Positions 8,368 to 18,203 are shown, numbered from the stretch's first letter. The stretch: 64,000 nt of DNA from Chloroflexota bacterium (GCA_030603665.1 JAUVXJ010000001.1:1-64000); one strand, 5' to 3'. Numbers and translations: made by a program. The notes: generated by a model not told the origin, from the letters alone.

Positions 8368-9390
8368 ATGAGAGTCGCCAAGTATTACAGTTGGGATGAC
8401 GTTCGGCTGGAGCACATGGAGCTACCAGACATTGGACCCGGGGAGATGCTGGTCGAGGTACAGGCCTGCGGGCTGTGTGGAAGCGACCTGATGCAGTGGT
8501 ACGTGGACAGCAAAGCGCCAACGGTGTTGGGTCACGAGCCGGTGGGTCTTGTTGCGTGCGTGGGAACTGGTGTTGTGGGCTTCGCGCCGGGCGATAGGGT
8601 CTTCGTGCATCATCACGTTCCATGTTTCGTGTGCTACTATTGCCGGCGAGGCAACTATTCGTGCTGCCCCACCTTCAAACAGAACGGAATTCATCCTGGA
8701 GGCTTCGCCGAGTACATCCGCGTGGCGCCGATGAACGTGGAGCGGGATGTGCTGCACTTGCCCGAGGGGCTGCCTTTTGAGGAGGCAACCCTAATCGAAC
8801 CGACGGCGTGTGCCATCAGGGGCATGAAGCGAGCTGGTTTTCGGCACGGTGACACCGTCCTTGTCATCGGGGTGGGTGTCAGCGGTTTGCTCTTCACGCA
8901 GCTGAGCAGATTGTGGGGGGCAGGGCGGGTGATCGCTTCAGACTTGGTGGACTATCGCCTGGCGAGAGCTCTAGAACTAGGGGCTGATGCTGTCGTCAAC
9001 CCGGCGACGGGCGATCTCAGGGCGGAGGTGAACAGACTCACTGGACAGACAGGGGCAGACGTGGTGATCGTGACTGCCGGGAGCGCAGCAGTGATGGAGC
9101 AGGGGCTGCGACTGGCTGCCAAGGGAGGCACCGTCCTCATCTACGCACCTCTGCCGCCAGGCGAGACGCTGCCTGTGGATGTGTGCGATCTGCTGTTCTC
9201 GGAGAAGACCTTGGTCAGCACCTACTCTTGCGGACCCGATGATACTCGCATGGCTCTTGACTTGCTCCGCCACGGCAGGGTTCAGACACGCGGCCTGGTC
9301 ACCCATCGGTTCGGCCTTGAGGAGGTCGCGGAAGCCATGCGTCTGGCGGCGAAGGCTGGCGAGTCGCTAAAGGTGGTAGTCGTTCCATGA
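8368..9390 (+). CDS. Second zinc-dependent MDR dehydrogenase
   Basis: A 341-residue paralogue of the preceding gene. Catalytic zinc: Cys in ACGLCGSDLM, His in LGHEPVGL, Glu in LIEPTAC. The structural-zinc lobe CFVCYYCRRGNYSCC has at least four cysteines. The nucleotide fold has VIGVGVSGL. The two enzymes are clearly different in the substrate pocket, so they may act on successive intermediates. ATG at 8368 was chosen; the open frame from 8317 overlaps the previous gene and is not family-like. Substrate unknown. Confidence 0.87.
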   Translation: MRVAKYYSWDDVRLEHMELPDIGPGEMLVEVQACGLCGSDLMQWYVDSKAPTVLGHEPVGLVACVGTGVVGFAPGDRVFVHHHVPCFVCYYCRRGNYSCCPTFKQNGIHPGGFAEYIRVAPMNVERDVLHLPEGLPFEEATLIEPTACAIRGMKRAGFRHGDTVLVIGVGVSGLLFTQLSRLWGAGRVIASDLVDYRLARALELGADAVVNPATGDLRAEVNRLTGQTGADVVIVTAGSAAVMEQGLRLAAKGGTVLIYAPLPPGETLPVDVCDLLFSEKTLVSTYSCGPDDTRMALDLLRHGRVQTRGLVTHRFGLEEVAEAMRLAAKAGESLKVVVVP

Positions 9391-9475
9391 TTCCAGATCG
9401 ACGGCGTGGCCATTTCCGCGTGCTCTGGGCCAGCGCGTTGGCCATTCCCTGCCGGCATGAGGAGTCCAGCCACAT

Positions 9476-11050
9476 ATGACGTGGTCAAAACTGCGTGGGA
9501 GGCTGGACCTCAATCTGGCTCTGGTAATCCTCCTTTCCGTCGTTGCTTTCGCTCCCCTCACATATCCGGGTTTCTTTCAGTCGCATTCAGGCTTCGTGCC
9601 CGTCTTCAATCTCTATGACCTGGAGCGCGATCTCTGGGGGAACTGGGGATGGGTCCCTCACTTGACGGGAAGCCCGGATCTCATGAAGGGGGAAGGCCCT
9701 CTACCCTATCTGCTGGCCGAATTGCTGCGATGGTTGGGCATGGGGGGCGCCCAGGCTATCAAGGGCATCTATCTCCTGGGTTTCGTGGCCTCGGGTATGG
9801 CCATGTATGTCTTGGGGAAGAGGCTCTTCGGCTCGGCTGGTGGACTGCTGGCGGGCGTGGTGTATGTCTATGCGCCATTCCATTTGGCCACGGTGTACGT
9901 CCGCGGCGCTTTCGCAGAGGCGTGGGCATTTGCCATGTACCCGCTAGTCATTTGGTGCTGGGAGCGGTATCTGGACAACGGGAGAGCGTGGTGGGCGGCT
10001 TTGGGAGTGCTTGCCTACGCTGCGTTGGCGTCAACTGGGCTCGGCCTGGCGCTGCTCTTTGCACTCTTCATATTGGTCTTTGTTCTTGTGCTAGGCCCCT
10101 CCCGGCGCGCAAAGGCACGCGGTCTGCTCGTCCTGGCGCTGGCGTTGGTCGTGGCACTCCTGATTCAACTTCCGTCAGCAATCAGGTATGGCATGCCTGC
10201 TCTTGGCGATGGGGGTTTCACACAGCATTTCGTTTATCCGTTCCAGCTCCTGGCCGCAAGCTGGGGATACGGAGCGAGTGTGCCTGGCTGGGAGGACACG
10301 CTTCCACTCCAGCTGGGCCTGGCTGCGACCGGCCTGACTCTGCTGGCGGGCTTGCTTCTGATGGCAGAGCGCGGAATCAATCCCAGGCTGCTGAGAATCG
10401 TGGGCGTCTTTGTGGCGGCGGCAGCGGTGATTGTCTTGCTGGTGACACACCCTGCTTCTCTTCTGTGGCAGCTGAGCGGGCTTTCCTCCACGCTGTACTA
10501 CCCATGGCAGTTGCTGTCCTTTGCGGCGTTTGCGATGTCAGTAGCTTCGGGAGCCACGGTGCGACTGGCGCCGAGACTGGCTCGCTTACCCTGGCAGGCG
10601 ATCCTGGCGACGGTGGTCATCCTGGGAAGCTATGCCTACCTGAGTCCTCGCTTCACCGATGTGCAGGTCGGTGGCTCGCCCGTGGCCGTTCTGGGCGAGA
10701 ATGTCATCCTGTTGACCTATCAGCGCGATGGTCCGTTGCGCCATGGCGCCACCGTCCGGTTCACTCTGTACTGGCAGGGGCTACGCCGCATGGAGACGGA
10801 CTACACGGTGTTTGTGCACGTTGTGGACCAGGAAGGCGCCATCTGGGCGCAACGCGACAGTGTGCCGGTCGCTGGCGAGCGACCAACGAGTACCTGGCAA
10901 CCGGGGGAAGTCATCGAAGATGAGTATGAGATGATCATAGGTCTCGAGGGGCCGCGAGAGGGCTATACTGTGGAGGTGGGTCTCTACGACCCCAGCACTG
11001 GGATGAGATTGATGCTCCCCGACGGCGCTACGGCTGCGGTCCTGGAATAG
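9476..11050 (+). CDS. Polytopic membrane protein, PTPS-related/YfhO-like, with C-terminal beta-sandwich
   Basis: A 524-residue protein with about ten hydrophobic segments over residues 1-400, then a soluble C-terminal domain. The membrane part contains GVVYVYAPFHLATVYVRGA, shared with the next two genes and with the 933-residue protein at 32859-35660. The family is usually named 6-pyruvoyl-tetrahydropterin-synthase-related or YfhO-like and resembles GT-C glycosyltransferases that use lipid-linked sugars; biochemical function is not established. The tail (about 400-515) is one copy of the module RFTLYWQ...DYTVFVHVVDQ...PTSTWQPGEVI...YTVEVGLYDP, present in two and three copies in the giants at 32859 and 29661. 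First of three consecutive paralogues. Confidence 0.75.
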   Translation: MTWSKLRGRLDLNLALVILLSVVAFAPLTYPGFFQSHSGFVPVFNLYDLERDLWGNWGWVPHLTGSPDLMKGEGPLPYLLAELLRWLGMGGAQAIKGIYLLGFVASGMAMYVLGKRLFGSAGGLLAGVVYVYAPFHLATVYVRGAFAEAWAFAMYPLVIWCWERYLDNGRAWWAALGVLAYAALASTGLGLALLFALFILVFVLVLGPSRRAKARGLLVLALALVVALLIQLPSAIRYGMPALGDGGFTQHFVYPFQLLAASWGYGASVPGWEDTLPLQLGLAATGLTLLAGLLLMAERGINPRLLRIVGVFVAAAAVIVLLVTHPASLLWQLSGLSSTLYYPWQLLSFAAFAMSVASGATVRLAPRLARLPWQAILATVVILGSYAYLSPRFTDVQVGGSPVAVLGENVILLTYQRDGPLRHGATVRFTLYWQGLRRMETDYTVFVHVVDQEGAIWAQRDSVPVAGERPTSTWQPGEVIEDEYEMIIGLEGPREGYTVEVGLYDPSTGMRLMLPDGATAAVLE

Positions 11051-11075
11051 CGTGGCCAGTTCAATCTAGTTGACT

Positions 11076-12908
11076 ATGCTACGATCGATTGCGAACAAGA
11101 TCAGGCGATACGACACGAACCTCATACTGGTTGTGGCTCTTACCATCTTCGCCATAGCCCCGCTGCTCCAGCCAGGTTTCTTCTGGGGGGCTCACGACGC
11201 GCGCCACAGCGTCTACTTCCTGTACGAGTTCGATCGCTCGATTCAGGAGGGAATACTGTTCCCTCGCTGGTCTCCTGACATCACGTTCGGATATGGATAC
11301 CCGCTGTTCAATATCTACGGTCCGCTTGGATTCTATCTGGGCGAGGCTTTTCATCTCCTTGGACTGGACCTCTTGTGGGCCATCAAGATGGTCTTCGCTA
11401 CCAGCTTCGTTCTCTCGGGCCTGACCATGTATCTGTTCGTGCGGAGGCTGATGGGTCGCTGGGCCGGTCTTATCGCAGGTTTGGTGTATGTCTACATACC
11501 GTACCACATCTCTGACGTGTACGTCCGAGGTGCGTTCGCCGAATCGGTGGCTCTGGTGTTCTTCCCGCTGATCCTTTGGTCCTTCTACGAGGCGGTGGAC
11601 AACCCGAGTCCACTGGTCCTGGTGGGCGCTGCGCTGTCCTACGGTGGCCTGGTATTGTCACACAATGGTCTTCTCCTGCTGTTTTCACCATTCCTCGGTG
11701 TCTATCTGATCTTTCTGGTCGTCTCGCGGGCGCGGCAGGATGCGCGCCGGGTACAGGCTTCCAGGCGCGCGAGGTGGGCGCTCTTTGCCAAGGCCGTGGC
11801 GAGGCGAGCCTGGACGCCGCTCGCCAGCCTGCTACTGGGGCTGGGTCTCAGCGCCCTCTTCTGGCTTCCCATGGCGTTGGAGTTCAAGTACGTCAGGCTG
11901 GATCAGTGGTTGGGCGGCTACTACGACTACCGGGATGACTTCGTCTACTTCTTTCAGTTCTTCTCTCCATCCTGGGGCCACGGCTTGAGTCGACCTGGCC
12001 CCAATGATGACCTCTCATTCCAGATAGGCGCGGTGCCGATCATTCTGTCTGTGTTCTCTCTCGCGGCCCTGTCACAGATGCGGGACGGACTGCAGAGGCG
12101 GATGACAGCGTTCTTCCTGATTTCTCTGATAGTCGTTGTCTTTCTGATGCTGCCTGCCTCGATCGCCATCTGGCAGTTGCTGCCCATCGTCATCTTTGCT
12201 CAGTTCCCGTGGCGCTTGCTGGCGCTGGCCATGCCGTGCGTGGCCTTCCTGGCGGGCTCAGTCATGGCCAGTGCCAGGGAAGCGGATGGCGAGCGAGCGC
12301 CGGCCCTCGCGGCCTGGGCCCTGGCCATCCTGATCATCTTCGCCAGCTACACCTACCTCGCTCCACAGATCATTGAGCCTGCCGAAGGTCCTGTCTCCCT
12401 GGCAGGCATGATGCGGTTCATGCAGAGCAGCAATCAGATGACGGGTTCGGTTGCCTGGACCCACGAGATACCGACCTGGTCGGCCTTTGCAGAACACGTG
12501 ATCAGAGAAGGGGAAGCGCCAGATCTGAGGGTGGACCTGGCAGCGCTCCCCAAGCCCAGGAGGCGGTTGGCCGTTGATCTCCAGGATAGCACTACAATCT
12601 CGCAGCAGTTGTGGGTTCACGCCGAAGAGGAGGGGCGCATAATCTTCAACATCTTCTACTACCCGGGATGGCGAGCCTACATCCTCGATAAGTTGCACGG
12701 CAACGCACAGCGGGAGCTGGAAGTCCAACCACACGGTAGCATCGGAAGGGTGTCGGTTTGGGTACCGCCGGGCGAGTACTATCTCCTGCTGCGATTCGAG
12801 GACACGCCCGCCAGGGTGGTGGGACAATCCCTGTCTGTGGTCAGCGTGCTGGTGGTTATCGCCACCCTTGGCTGGCAGCTGTACCGGACTGTCAAAGCGA
12901 GAGGGTAG
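11076..12908 (+). CDS. Polytopic membrane protein, PTPS-related/YfhO-like (second paralogue)
   Basis: About 610 residues with roughly 12 hydrophobic segments. The conserved first periplasmic loop reads FFWGAHDARHSVYFLYEFD and is followed by GYGYPLFNIYGPLGFYLGE, signatures shared with the next gene and the giant at 32859. The C-terminus has the YfhO-like soluble piece FYYPGWRAYIL...VPPGEYYLLLRFEDTP followed by a final membrane helix. It lacks the beta-sandwich module of the preceding gene. ATG at 11076 is taken as start; a TTG two codons upstream (11070) is an alternative, and neither has a clear Shine-Dalgarno. Likely an envelope glycoconjugate enzyme by fold resemblance only. Confidence 0.75.
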   Translation: MLRSIANKIRRYDTNLILVVALTIFAIAPLLQPGFFWGAHDARHSVYFLYEFDRSIQEGILFPRWSPDITFGYGYPLFNIYGPLGFYLGEAFHLLGLDLLWAIKMVFATSFVLSGLTMYLFVRRLMGRWAGLIAGLVYVYIPYHISDVYVRGAFAESVALVFFPLILWSFYEAVDNPSPLVLVGAALSYGGLVLSHNGLLLLFSPFLGVYLIFLVVSRARQDARRVQASRRARWALFAKAVARRAWTPLASLLLGLGLSALFWLPMALEFKYVRLDQWLGGYYDYRDDFVYFFQFFSPSWGHGLSRPGPNDDLSFQIGAVPIILSVFSLAALSQMRDGLQRRMTAFFLISLIVVVFLMLPASIAIWQLLPIVIFAQFPWRLLALAMPCVAFLAGSVMASAREADGERAPALAAWALAILIIFASYTYLAPQIIEPAEGPVSLAGMMRFMQSSNQMTGSVAWTHEIPTWSAFAEHVIREGEAPDLRVDLAALPKPRRRLAVDLQDSTTISQQLWVHAEEEGRIIFNIFYYPGWRAYILDKLHGNAQRELEVQPHGSIGRVSVWVPPGEYYLLLRFEDTPARVVGQSLSVVSVLVVIATLGWQLYRTVKARG

Positions 12909-12918
12909 AGGCATCCTC

Positions 12919-14745
12919 ATGCCGGGGACCGGTTGGCAGCGCTGGACGGATGGCTGGCGAAGGCTGGCGGAGAGGCTCGATTGGAACGTCGTCCTTGTTG
13001 TGGCTCTGAGCGTCTTCGCCTGGGCTCCTCTCGTGGGCCCAGCCTACTTCCTCAATGCGCACGACGCACCTCACTCCCTTTTCTTCCTGAACCAGTTCGA
13101 CCAAGCGCTGAGAGACGGTGTTCTGTATCCTCGCTGGGGGGTGGATTTTGCCCTGGGGTATGGATATCCTCTGTTCAACATCTATTCCACGCTGGTCCTC
13201 TACGTAGCGGAGGGCTTCCACCTCTTGGGCGCGAGCCTCACAGGTGCGGTGAAGCTTACCTACATCGTCGGCACCATCCTCTCCGGGCTCACCATGTACG
13301 TCTTTGGGAAGAGAGTGCTCGGTGCGCAGGGGGGCGTGGTAGCTGCCGTGGTGTATATGTATGCTCCCTACCGGTTGCTGGACATCTACGTGCGATCTGC
13401 CTTTGCTGAGTTCTGCGCTTTCAGCCTCCTGCCTCTCATACTCCTACTTTTCTACGACCTGGCCGAAAGGCACTCGCTTCGCAGGCTGGTTCTGGCCAGC
13501 TTGGCCTATGCGGCGCTCTTCCTCACCCACGCAGCCACGGCGTTCGTATTCACCTTGCTGCTGATCCCCTATGTGGGGTTGCTGGTGCTGTCAAGGATCC
13601 GAACTGGTTGGCGCGGGGCGCTGCGGTTGGCCGGAGTTAGCCTGTCTGCGGCGATCTTAGCCTTGGCCCTGGCTTCAGTGTTTCTCCTACCCATGATCGC
13701 GGAGAAGGGTTATATCATGGAGAGGCAGTGGACACAGGGGAGTTTCGGCTATGCGAAGCACTTCGTGTATCCGTCGCAGCTCTTCTCTCCCTATTGGGGC
13801 TATGGATATGCAGGTGAAGGGCTACAGGATGAGATGTCGTTGCAGCTGGGGATCGCAGCTACTGCGCTAGCAACAATCGGCACGGTGTGGTGCTTGTGGA
13901 ATCGGGTTGCAGGGAGAGGCCAGGTAGCGTTCTTTGTGGTAGCGTCCCTGGTGATCGTTGCAGCCGTGATGCCAGCCGCCCGGTCAGTCTGGGAGGTCCT
14001 ACCGTTGGCCGCTTTCGTCCAGTTCCCCTGGCGACTCCTCGGTCTCGCTGTCCTTACGATGTCCTTCGCTAGTGGCGCCGCCGTTCATGGCTTTGTGGGA
14101 GAGAGACCGGGCACCACTGATCATCTTGATGCGCGCGTGGCCGTGTTGGTGTTGGCGGTGATTCTAATCAGCTATGGCTACACGTTGCCGCAATACACAG
14201 AGCCTTCGGCGCGTTCAGAGCAATCGGTTGCGATCATAGACTTCGAGACGTTCTATCCTCCGGACAGGGTGGGTATGACCATCTGGGCCGCGGAGCAACC
14301 GCACGATTCGCCGTTGGTGGAGCAGTACCTGGCAGGGCAGTCGCTGGTGAAGGCAGTAGCCCTCACTGAAGGCGCAGAAGTGGAGATGGTGAGACATGGG
14401 GCAGCCTCTGAGGAGGTGCGCGTCAGCTCACCCAGTGGCACGGAACTCCAGTTCTACACCTACTACTTCCCGGGATGGCGAGGATATGTTGACGGACGCG
14501 AAGCAGAGGTGTACCCCAGCGGACCGCACGGATTGATCACCATGCACGTTCCACCAGGAGAGCATCAGGCCTCGATCCGATTCGGCGATACGCCTGTGCG
14601 TCTCGCTGGAACGGCACTCTCCACGGTGAGTTTAGTGGTCGCGCTAGTGATTCTGGGCAGGCGGCGGGTCAGGAGGGGTATTGACATAATCGCGAGGCGC
14701 CCAGAAGAGGTTAACATAACGCGCGACTACCCGAATGGCGACTGA
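12919..14745 (+). CDS. Polytopic membrane protein, PTPS-related/YfhO-like (third paralogue)
   Basis: 608 residues, same plan as the preceding gene: N-terminal helix, loop YFLNAHDAPHSLFFLNQFD, GYGYPLFNIYSTLVLYVAE, about 12 membrane spans, then YYFPGWRGYVDG...VPPGEHQASIRFGDTP and a last helix. The start ATG at 12919 lies 10 nt after the previous stop with a GAGG-type ribosome site. The tandem arrangement suggests duplication followed by divergence, perhaps for different acceptors or donors. Followed by a convergent gene 33 nt away. Confidence 0.75.
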   Translation: MPGTGWQRWTDGWRRLAERLDWNVVLVVALSVFAWAPLVGPAYFLNAHDAPHSLFFLNQFDQALRDGVLYPRWGVDFALGYGYPLFNIYSTLVLYVAEGFHLLGASLTGAVKLTYIVGTILSGLTMYVFGKRVLGAQGGVVAAVVYMYAPYRLLDIYVRSAFAEFCAFSLLPLILLLFYDLAERHSLRRLVLASLAYAALFLTHAATAFVFTLLLIPYVGLLVLSRIRTGWRGALRLAGVSLSAAILALALASVFLLPMIAEKGYIMERQWTQGSFGYAKHFVYPSQLFSPYWGYGYAGEGLQDEMSLQLGIAATALATIGTVWCLWNRVAGRGQVAFFVVASLVIVAAVMPAARSVWEVLPLAAFVQFPWRLLGLAVLTMSFASGAAVHGFVGERPGTTDHLDARVAVLVLAVILISYGYTLPQYTEPSARSEQSVAIIDFETFYPPDRVGMTIWAAEQPHDSPLVEQYLAGQSLVKAVALTEGAEVEMVRHGAASEEVRVSSPSGTELQFYTYYFPGWRGYVDGREAEVYPSGPHGLITMHVPPGEHQASIRFGDTPVRLAGTALSTVSLVVALVILGRRRVRRGIDIIARRPEEVNITRDYPNGD

Positions 14746-14778
14746 GAAGAGGCCCGGCGGATGTCTCGCCACTCTGGG

Positions 14779-15063
14779 CTAGAGTATCTCTATCTCGTAG
14801 TCGGCCACCTGGGCGTCGAAGCGGCTGTTGCTGATCATCTGCACGACCTTCTCGAGAAGGCCGTGAGCGTAGCTAGCATCGTTGGAGACGCATGCGATGC
14901 CGATAACGGCTGACTGCCACAGGTCATGGGCGTCGACCTCGGCAATCGACACGTTGAACTGGTTTCGGACCCTGCTGGTGATGGACTTGACTGCCCGGCG
15001 TTTGTCCTTGAGGGACTTGCTGTGCGCCATGTCCAGGGTGAGGGTACAGATACCTATGACCAT
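14779..15063 (-). CDS. DUF503 (YlxP-like) protein
   Basis: A 94-residue protein matching the DUF503/YlxP family by its start VIGICTLTLDMAHSKSLKDK and the conserved basic helix DKRRAVKSITSRVRNQFNVSIAEV. In many bacteria this family is encoded near rbfA/infB and is thought to touch ribosome biogenesis; here it sits after a glycosyltransferase. The function is unproven. Full-length, with no unusual feature. Confidence 0.85.
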   Translation of the reverse strand: MVIGICTLTLDMAHSKSLKDKRRAVKSITSRVRNQFNVSIAEVDAHDLWQSAVIGIACVSNDASYAHGLLEKVVQMISNSRFDAQVADYEIEIL

Positions 15064-15093
15064 GGTGTGGTTGGGCGGAATACCTTCTGCGGC

Positions 15094-15810
15094 CTAGCTG
15101 AAGCGGACTCTAAACAGGCCCTTGAGATCACCCCATGCGGTCTGTGCGATGTTCACCCGGCTGTCGGGGTCATCAACCCAGGCGACGGAAACCTCGAATA
15201 TCTGATAGCCTCTTTGCTCTGCTCGCAACAGCAACTCCGAATCGAAGAACCAATGCTGGTCCTTGACGATGGGCACGAGATCCGCGACCGCCTCGCGGGT
15301 CAGGGCCTTGAACCCGCACTGCGCGTCGGAGAAGCGATTCCTGAACATCGATTTGATGAGAATGTTGTAGCACCGAGAGATGATCTCTCTCTTCGGCTGT
15401 CGCTCCACCTGAGCGCCTTTCTTGAGCCGCGAACCGATGGCTACGTGATACCTTTTGTGCACCAGCCCGTCGATCAAAGGAAGAAAAGCCTCCAGGTCGG
15501 TGGAGAGATCCACGTCCATGTAGCTCACGATGTCTGCGTCGCTCTCCAGCCAGGCTCGGCGGAGCGCCCGGCCGCGTCCCTTCTGATCCAGGTGCAAGTA
15601 GGTCACTTCGGGATGCTGGGAGGACAGGCGCTTCGCTATCTCTAGCGTCGCGTCGACGGATGCATTGTCCGCGACAACTATGCGCCAGCTATAGGGGAAT
15701 CTCTCGCGGAGAAACTTGAGCAAGGTGTCGACGCTCCTTTCAAGAGTGCGTTCCTCGTTGTAGACGGGAATCACGACGTCGACGCTTGTCTCACGGTCGT
15801 TTGCAGTCAC
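15094..15810 (-). CDS. GT2 glycosyltransferase (dolichyl/polyprenyl-phosphate sugar synthase-like)
   Basis: A family 2 transferase of about 238 residues: DVVIPVYNEERTLERSVDTL at the front, VADNASVDATLE, the metal-binding SYMDVDLSTD near residue 100, then QCGFKALTREAV and WFFDSELLLRA. This pattern is typical of enzymes moving a sugar from a nucleotide donor to a polyprenyl phosphate, making the donor lipid for GT-C type membrane transferases such as the PTPS-related proteins of this window. GTG at 15810 is preferred (AGAGGAG just upstream); GTG at 15828 is an alternative. No C-terminal membrane anchors. A TATAAT on the minus strand at 15842-15837 could be its -10 box, with a poor -35. Confidence 0.85.
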   Translation of the reverse strand: MTANDRETSVDVVIPVYNEERTLERSVDTLLKFLRERFPYSWRIVVADNASVDATLEIAKRLSSQHPEVTYLHLDQKGRGRALRRAWLESDADIVSYMDVDLSTDLEAFLPLIDGLVHKRYHVAIGSRLKKGAQVERQPKREIISRCYNILIKSMFRNRFSDAQCGFKALTREAVADLVPIVKDQHWFFDSELLLRAEQRGYQIFEVSVAWVDDPDSRVNIAQTAWGDLKGLFRVRFS

Positions 15811-15879
15811 GTTGCTCCTCTGAAGCACGGTGGCCCATTATAGCACAGCAGAGCATTCTCCGCACGACGCACTGTCCTC

Positions 15880-15908
15880 TTGCAGGCGCCAGGTGCATTC
15901 TGTATAAT
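15880..15908 (+). promoter_or_regulatory. Sigma-70 promoter of ftsY
   Basis: TTGCAG (15880-15885), 17 bases, TATAAT (15903-15908) predict a start near 15915. This lies past the in-frame TTG at 15914 and supports GTG at 15965 as the ftsY start. Confidence 0.75.
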
Positions 15909-15964
15909 GCATATTGGCCTCGCTCGAGGCCACAGATGGGCATGGGAGAGGCCAGGGACAGACG

Positions 15965-16876
15965 GTGATAGGACGGGGCAAGAACATCGAGCAAAGTCTG
16001 AGTCGAACGCGGCGCTCTTTCTTCGGGAGGATCGGAGGCTTGTTCTCTCAGACTGACCTCGATGAGCGCGTGTGGGAGGAACTTGAGGAGCTTCTCATTC
16101 AAGCCGATGTAGGAGTGACCACGACGGTTGATCTCGTTCAGGCCGTGCGCGACGAGTCGGGTGCTCAGGGATTGAGGACGCCGAGCCACGTCGTGGAGGC
16201 TGTACAGCAGAGATTGCTGGCAGTTCTGGGAAACGCATCAAGTCCCGGGCGCTCTCAGGAAGGGCTGTGGGTGATCTTGGTTGTGGGGGTCAATGGGTCC
16301 GGCAAGACAACCGGCATTGCCAAACTGGCGAAGTACCACCAGCGACACGGCCGAAGAGTTCTGCTGGCTGCGGGGGACACGTTTCGCGCTGCGGCGGCGG
16401 ATCAGCTCAAGGTATGGGCACGAATGCTGGGAACGGATGTGGTGGCACACCAGCCGGGATCGGACCCTGGCGCCGTGGTGTACGATGCGATCAAGGCGAG
16501 CCAGGCCCGTGACGCAGATACACTGATTGTGGACACTGCGGGTCGTCTGCATACTCAGTACAACCTCATGCAGGAATTGAGGAAGATCCATCGGGTAATT
16601 AAGAAGCAGATGGCTGACGCGCCCCAGGAGACGCTGTTGGTGCTGGACGCCACCACGGGGCAAAATGCGCTCTCCCAGGCCAGGTACTTCAAGGACGCGG
16701 TCGACGTCAACGGAGTATTCCTGGCCAAGCTCGACGGGACCGCCAAAGGCGGCATCGTCTTCGCCATTGCCAGCGAACTGGGCATCCCCATCCGCTACGT
16801 CGGCACCGGGGAAGACGTAGACGATGTTGCCGAGTTCGATCCTGAGCGCTTCGTGGCCGGACTGTTTGCCGAGTGA
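15965..16876 (+). CDS. ftsY: Signal recognition particle receptor FtsY
   Basis: SRP receptor GTPase that docks SRP-ribosome complexes at the membrane. The N domain is helical ([15 protein letters not shown]...[15 protein letters not shown]); the G domain has G1 [29 protein letters not shown]3 [13 protein letters not shown] and [10 protein letters not shown]. The acidic A domain of E. coli is absent, as in many bacteria. About 303 residues. GTG at 15965 has AGGGA 6 nt upstream and follows the predicted transcription start, whereas an in-frame TTG at 15914 would be at the start point. prfB follows 42 nt later. Confidence 0.93.
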   Translation: MIGRGKNIEQSLSRTRRSFFGRIGGLFSQTDLDERVWEELEELLIQADVGVTTTVDLVQAVRDESGAQGLRTPSHVVEAVQQRLLAVLGNASSPGRSQEGLWVILVVGVNGSGKTTGIAKLAKYHQRHGRRVLLAAGDTFRAAAADQLKVWARMLGTDVVAHQPGSDPGAVVYDAIKASQARDADTLIVDTAGRLHTQYNLMQELRKIHRVIKKQMADAPQETLLVLDATTGQNALSQARYFKDAVDVNGVFLAKLDGTAKGGIVFAIASELGIPIRYVGTGEDVDDVAEFDPERFVAGLFAE

Positions 16877-16918
16877 TGATAACACAAGCCATGCGTTAAA
16901 GGCTTCGGAGGTGAATAG

Positions 16919-18038
16919 ATGGAGAACACTGCGGACGAGCTACAGGGTCTGGAACGCCGCATCGAGAAGATACAGGAGGGTCTTTGACGTAGCCGGCAAG
17001 GAAGAAGAGATACTTCAGCTTGAGAAGAAGCTGATGCAGCCGGACTTGTGGTCAGATCAGAAGGAGGCTCAGGAGGCCACTCGAAGGCTGGCTGCCCTAC
17101 AGGAGGAGGTCGCAGAGTGGAACCAGCTGGCACGCCGAGCGAGTGATCTGCGCGAACTCGTCGATCTGGCCGCTGAAGAGGATGATGCCTCCTTCTTGAC
17201 GGATGTGCAGGCTGATATCGAGCGAGTGAAGGAAGACCTGGATCGGTCGGAGTTTCGCTTGCTCTTCAATGGAGAGTACGATGCTAACGGCGCGCTACTG
17301 GCGATCCATGCTGGCGCCGGAGGTACCGACTCCCAGGAGTGGGTAGAGAGGCTCCTCCGAATGTATCTGAAGTGGGCCGACCATCGTGGTTTCAAAGCGC
17401 GTGTCATTGACAGCTCCCTCGGTGAAGAGGCGGGTTTCAAGAGCGTCACGGTGGAAATGACTGGCCAGTATGCCTATGGCTACCTGCGGGCTGAGCGAGG
17501 CGTGCACAGGTTGGTGCGGCTCTCGCCGTTTGATGCTGCTCACCGGCGTCACACGTCGTTCGCGTTGGTGGAGGCGCTTCCCGAGATCGACGATCACACG
17601 GAGGTGGACATCGATCCCAACGACCTGAGAATCGATACCTTTCGCTCCAGTAGCGCTGGTGGGCAACACGTTAACAAGACTGATTCCGCGGTGCGCATTG
17701 TGCACATCCCGACAGGAATCGTGGCCGCTTGCCAGAATGAACGCTCCCAGTCTCAGAATCGTGTCACTGCAATCAAGGTGCTGCGGGCTCGGCTGCTTGA
17801 GCGTCAGCTGCAAGAGAGAGAGCGCGAGCAGGCCCGGCTCAAGGGCGAGCACGTCTCTGCAGAATGGGGCAACCAAATCCGGTCCTACGTCATGCACCCC
17901 TACACAATGGTGAAGGACCACCGCACAGGCCATGAGCGGGGCAATGTAGAGGCTGTGCTCGACGGCGAGATCGATGACTTTATTGAGATCTATCTGAGAT
18001 CCACCATTGATCAACGTGAGGCGGCAAAGGCGTCCTAG
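16919..18038 (+). CDS. prfB: Peptide chain release factor 2 with programmed +1 frameshift
   Basis: Terminates at UGA and UAA codons. The gene is read as join(16919..16984, 16986..18038): ATG at 16919 follows GGAGGTG at a good spacing, 22 codons lead to CTT TGA at 16982-16987, and slipping forward one base gives GAC (Asp) and the rest of RF2. Total 372 residues. The stop-recognition motif SPF (RLSPFDAAHRRH) and the catalytic GGQ (SSAGGQHVNK) are both intact. The frameshift site makes expression self-regulating: low RF2 favours the shift. The upstream extension of the second frame into ftsY (to 16824) is an artefact of the shift. Confidence 0.96.
16974..16988 (+). promoter_or_regulatory. prfB frameshift signal
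   Basis: Internal Shine-Dalgarno-like AGGAGG (16974-16979), then GT, then CTT TGA C. This corresponds to the E. coli AGGGGG-TAT-CTT-TGA-C element, with one base less between the purine stretch and CTT. Confidence 0.92.
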
Positions 18039-18203
18039 TGCTCTTGCCGCGGCCCCTGTCAAGGCGGCAGCATGTTCTCACCCTGGCGAACCGCGCTACT
18101 GGGCGCCGACTCGAGCAAGCGGCTGCTGCTCGTAGCGTGGAAGGGGCGTGACGTTGATGCCAAATCCAGACTCCGATCTGCAGAGACACCAGAACGCGCA
18201 CAG

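Noticed and set aside
16824..16918. A prfB start inside ftsY without frameshift
   Set aside because: The frame is the post-shift frame read backwards; the standard ATG, ribosome site and CTT-TGA-C slip site explain it fully.
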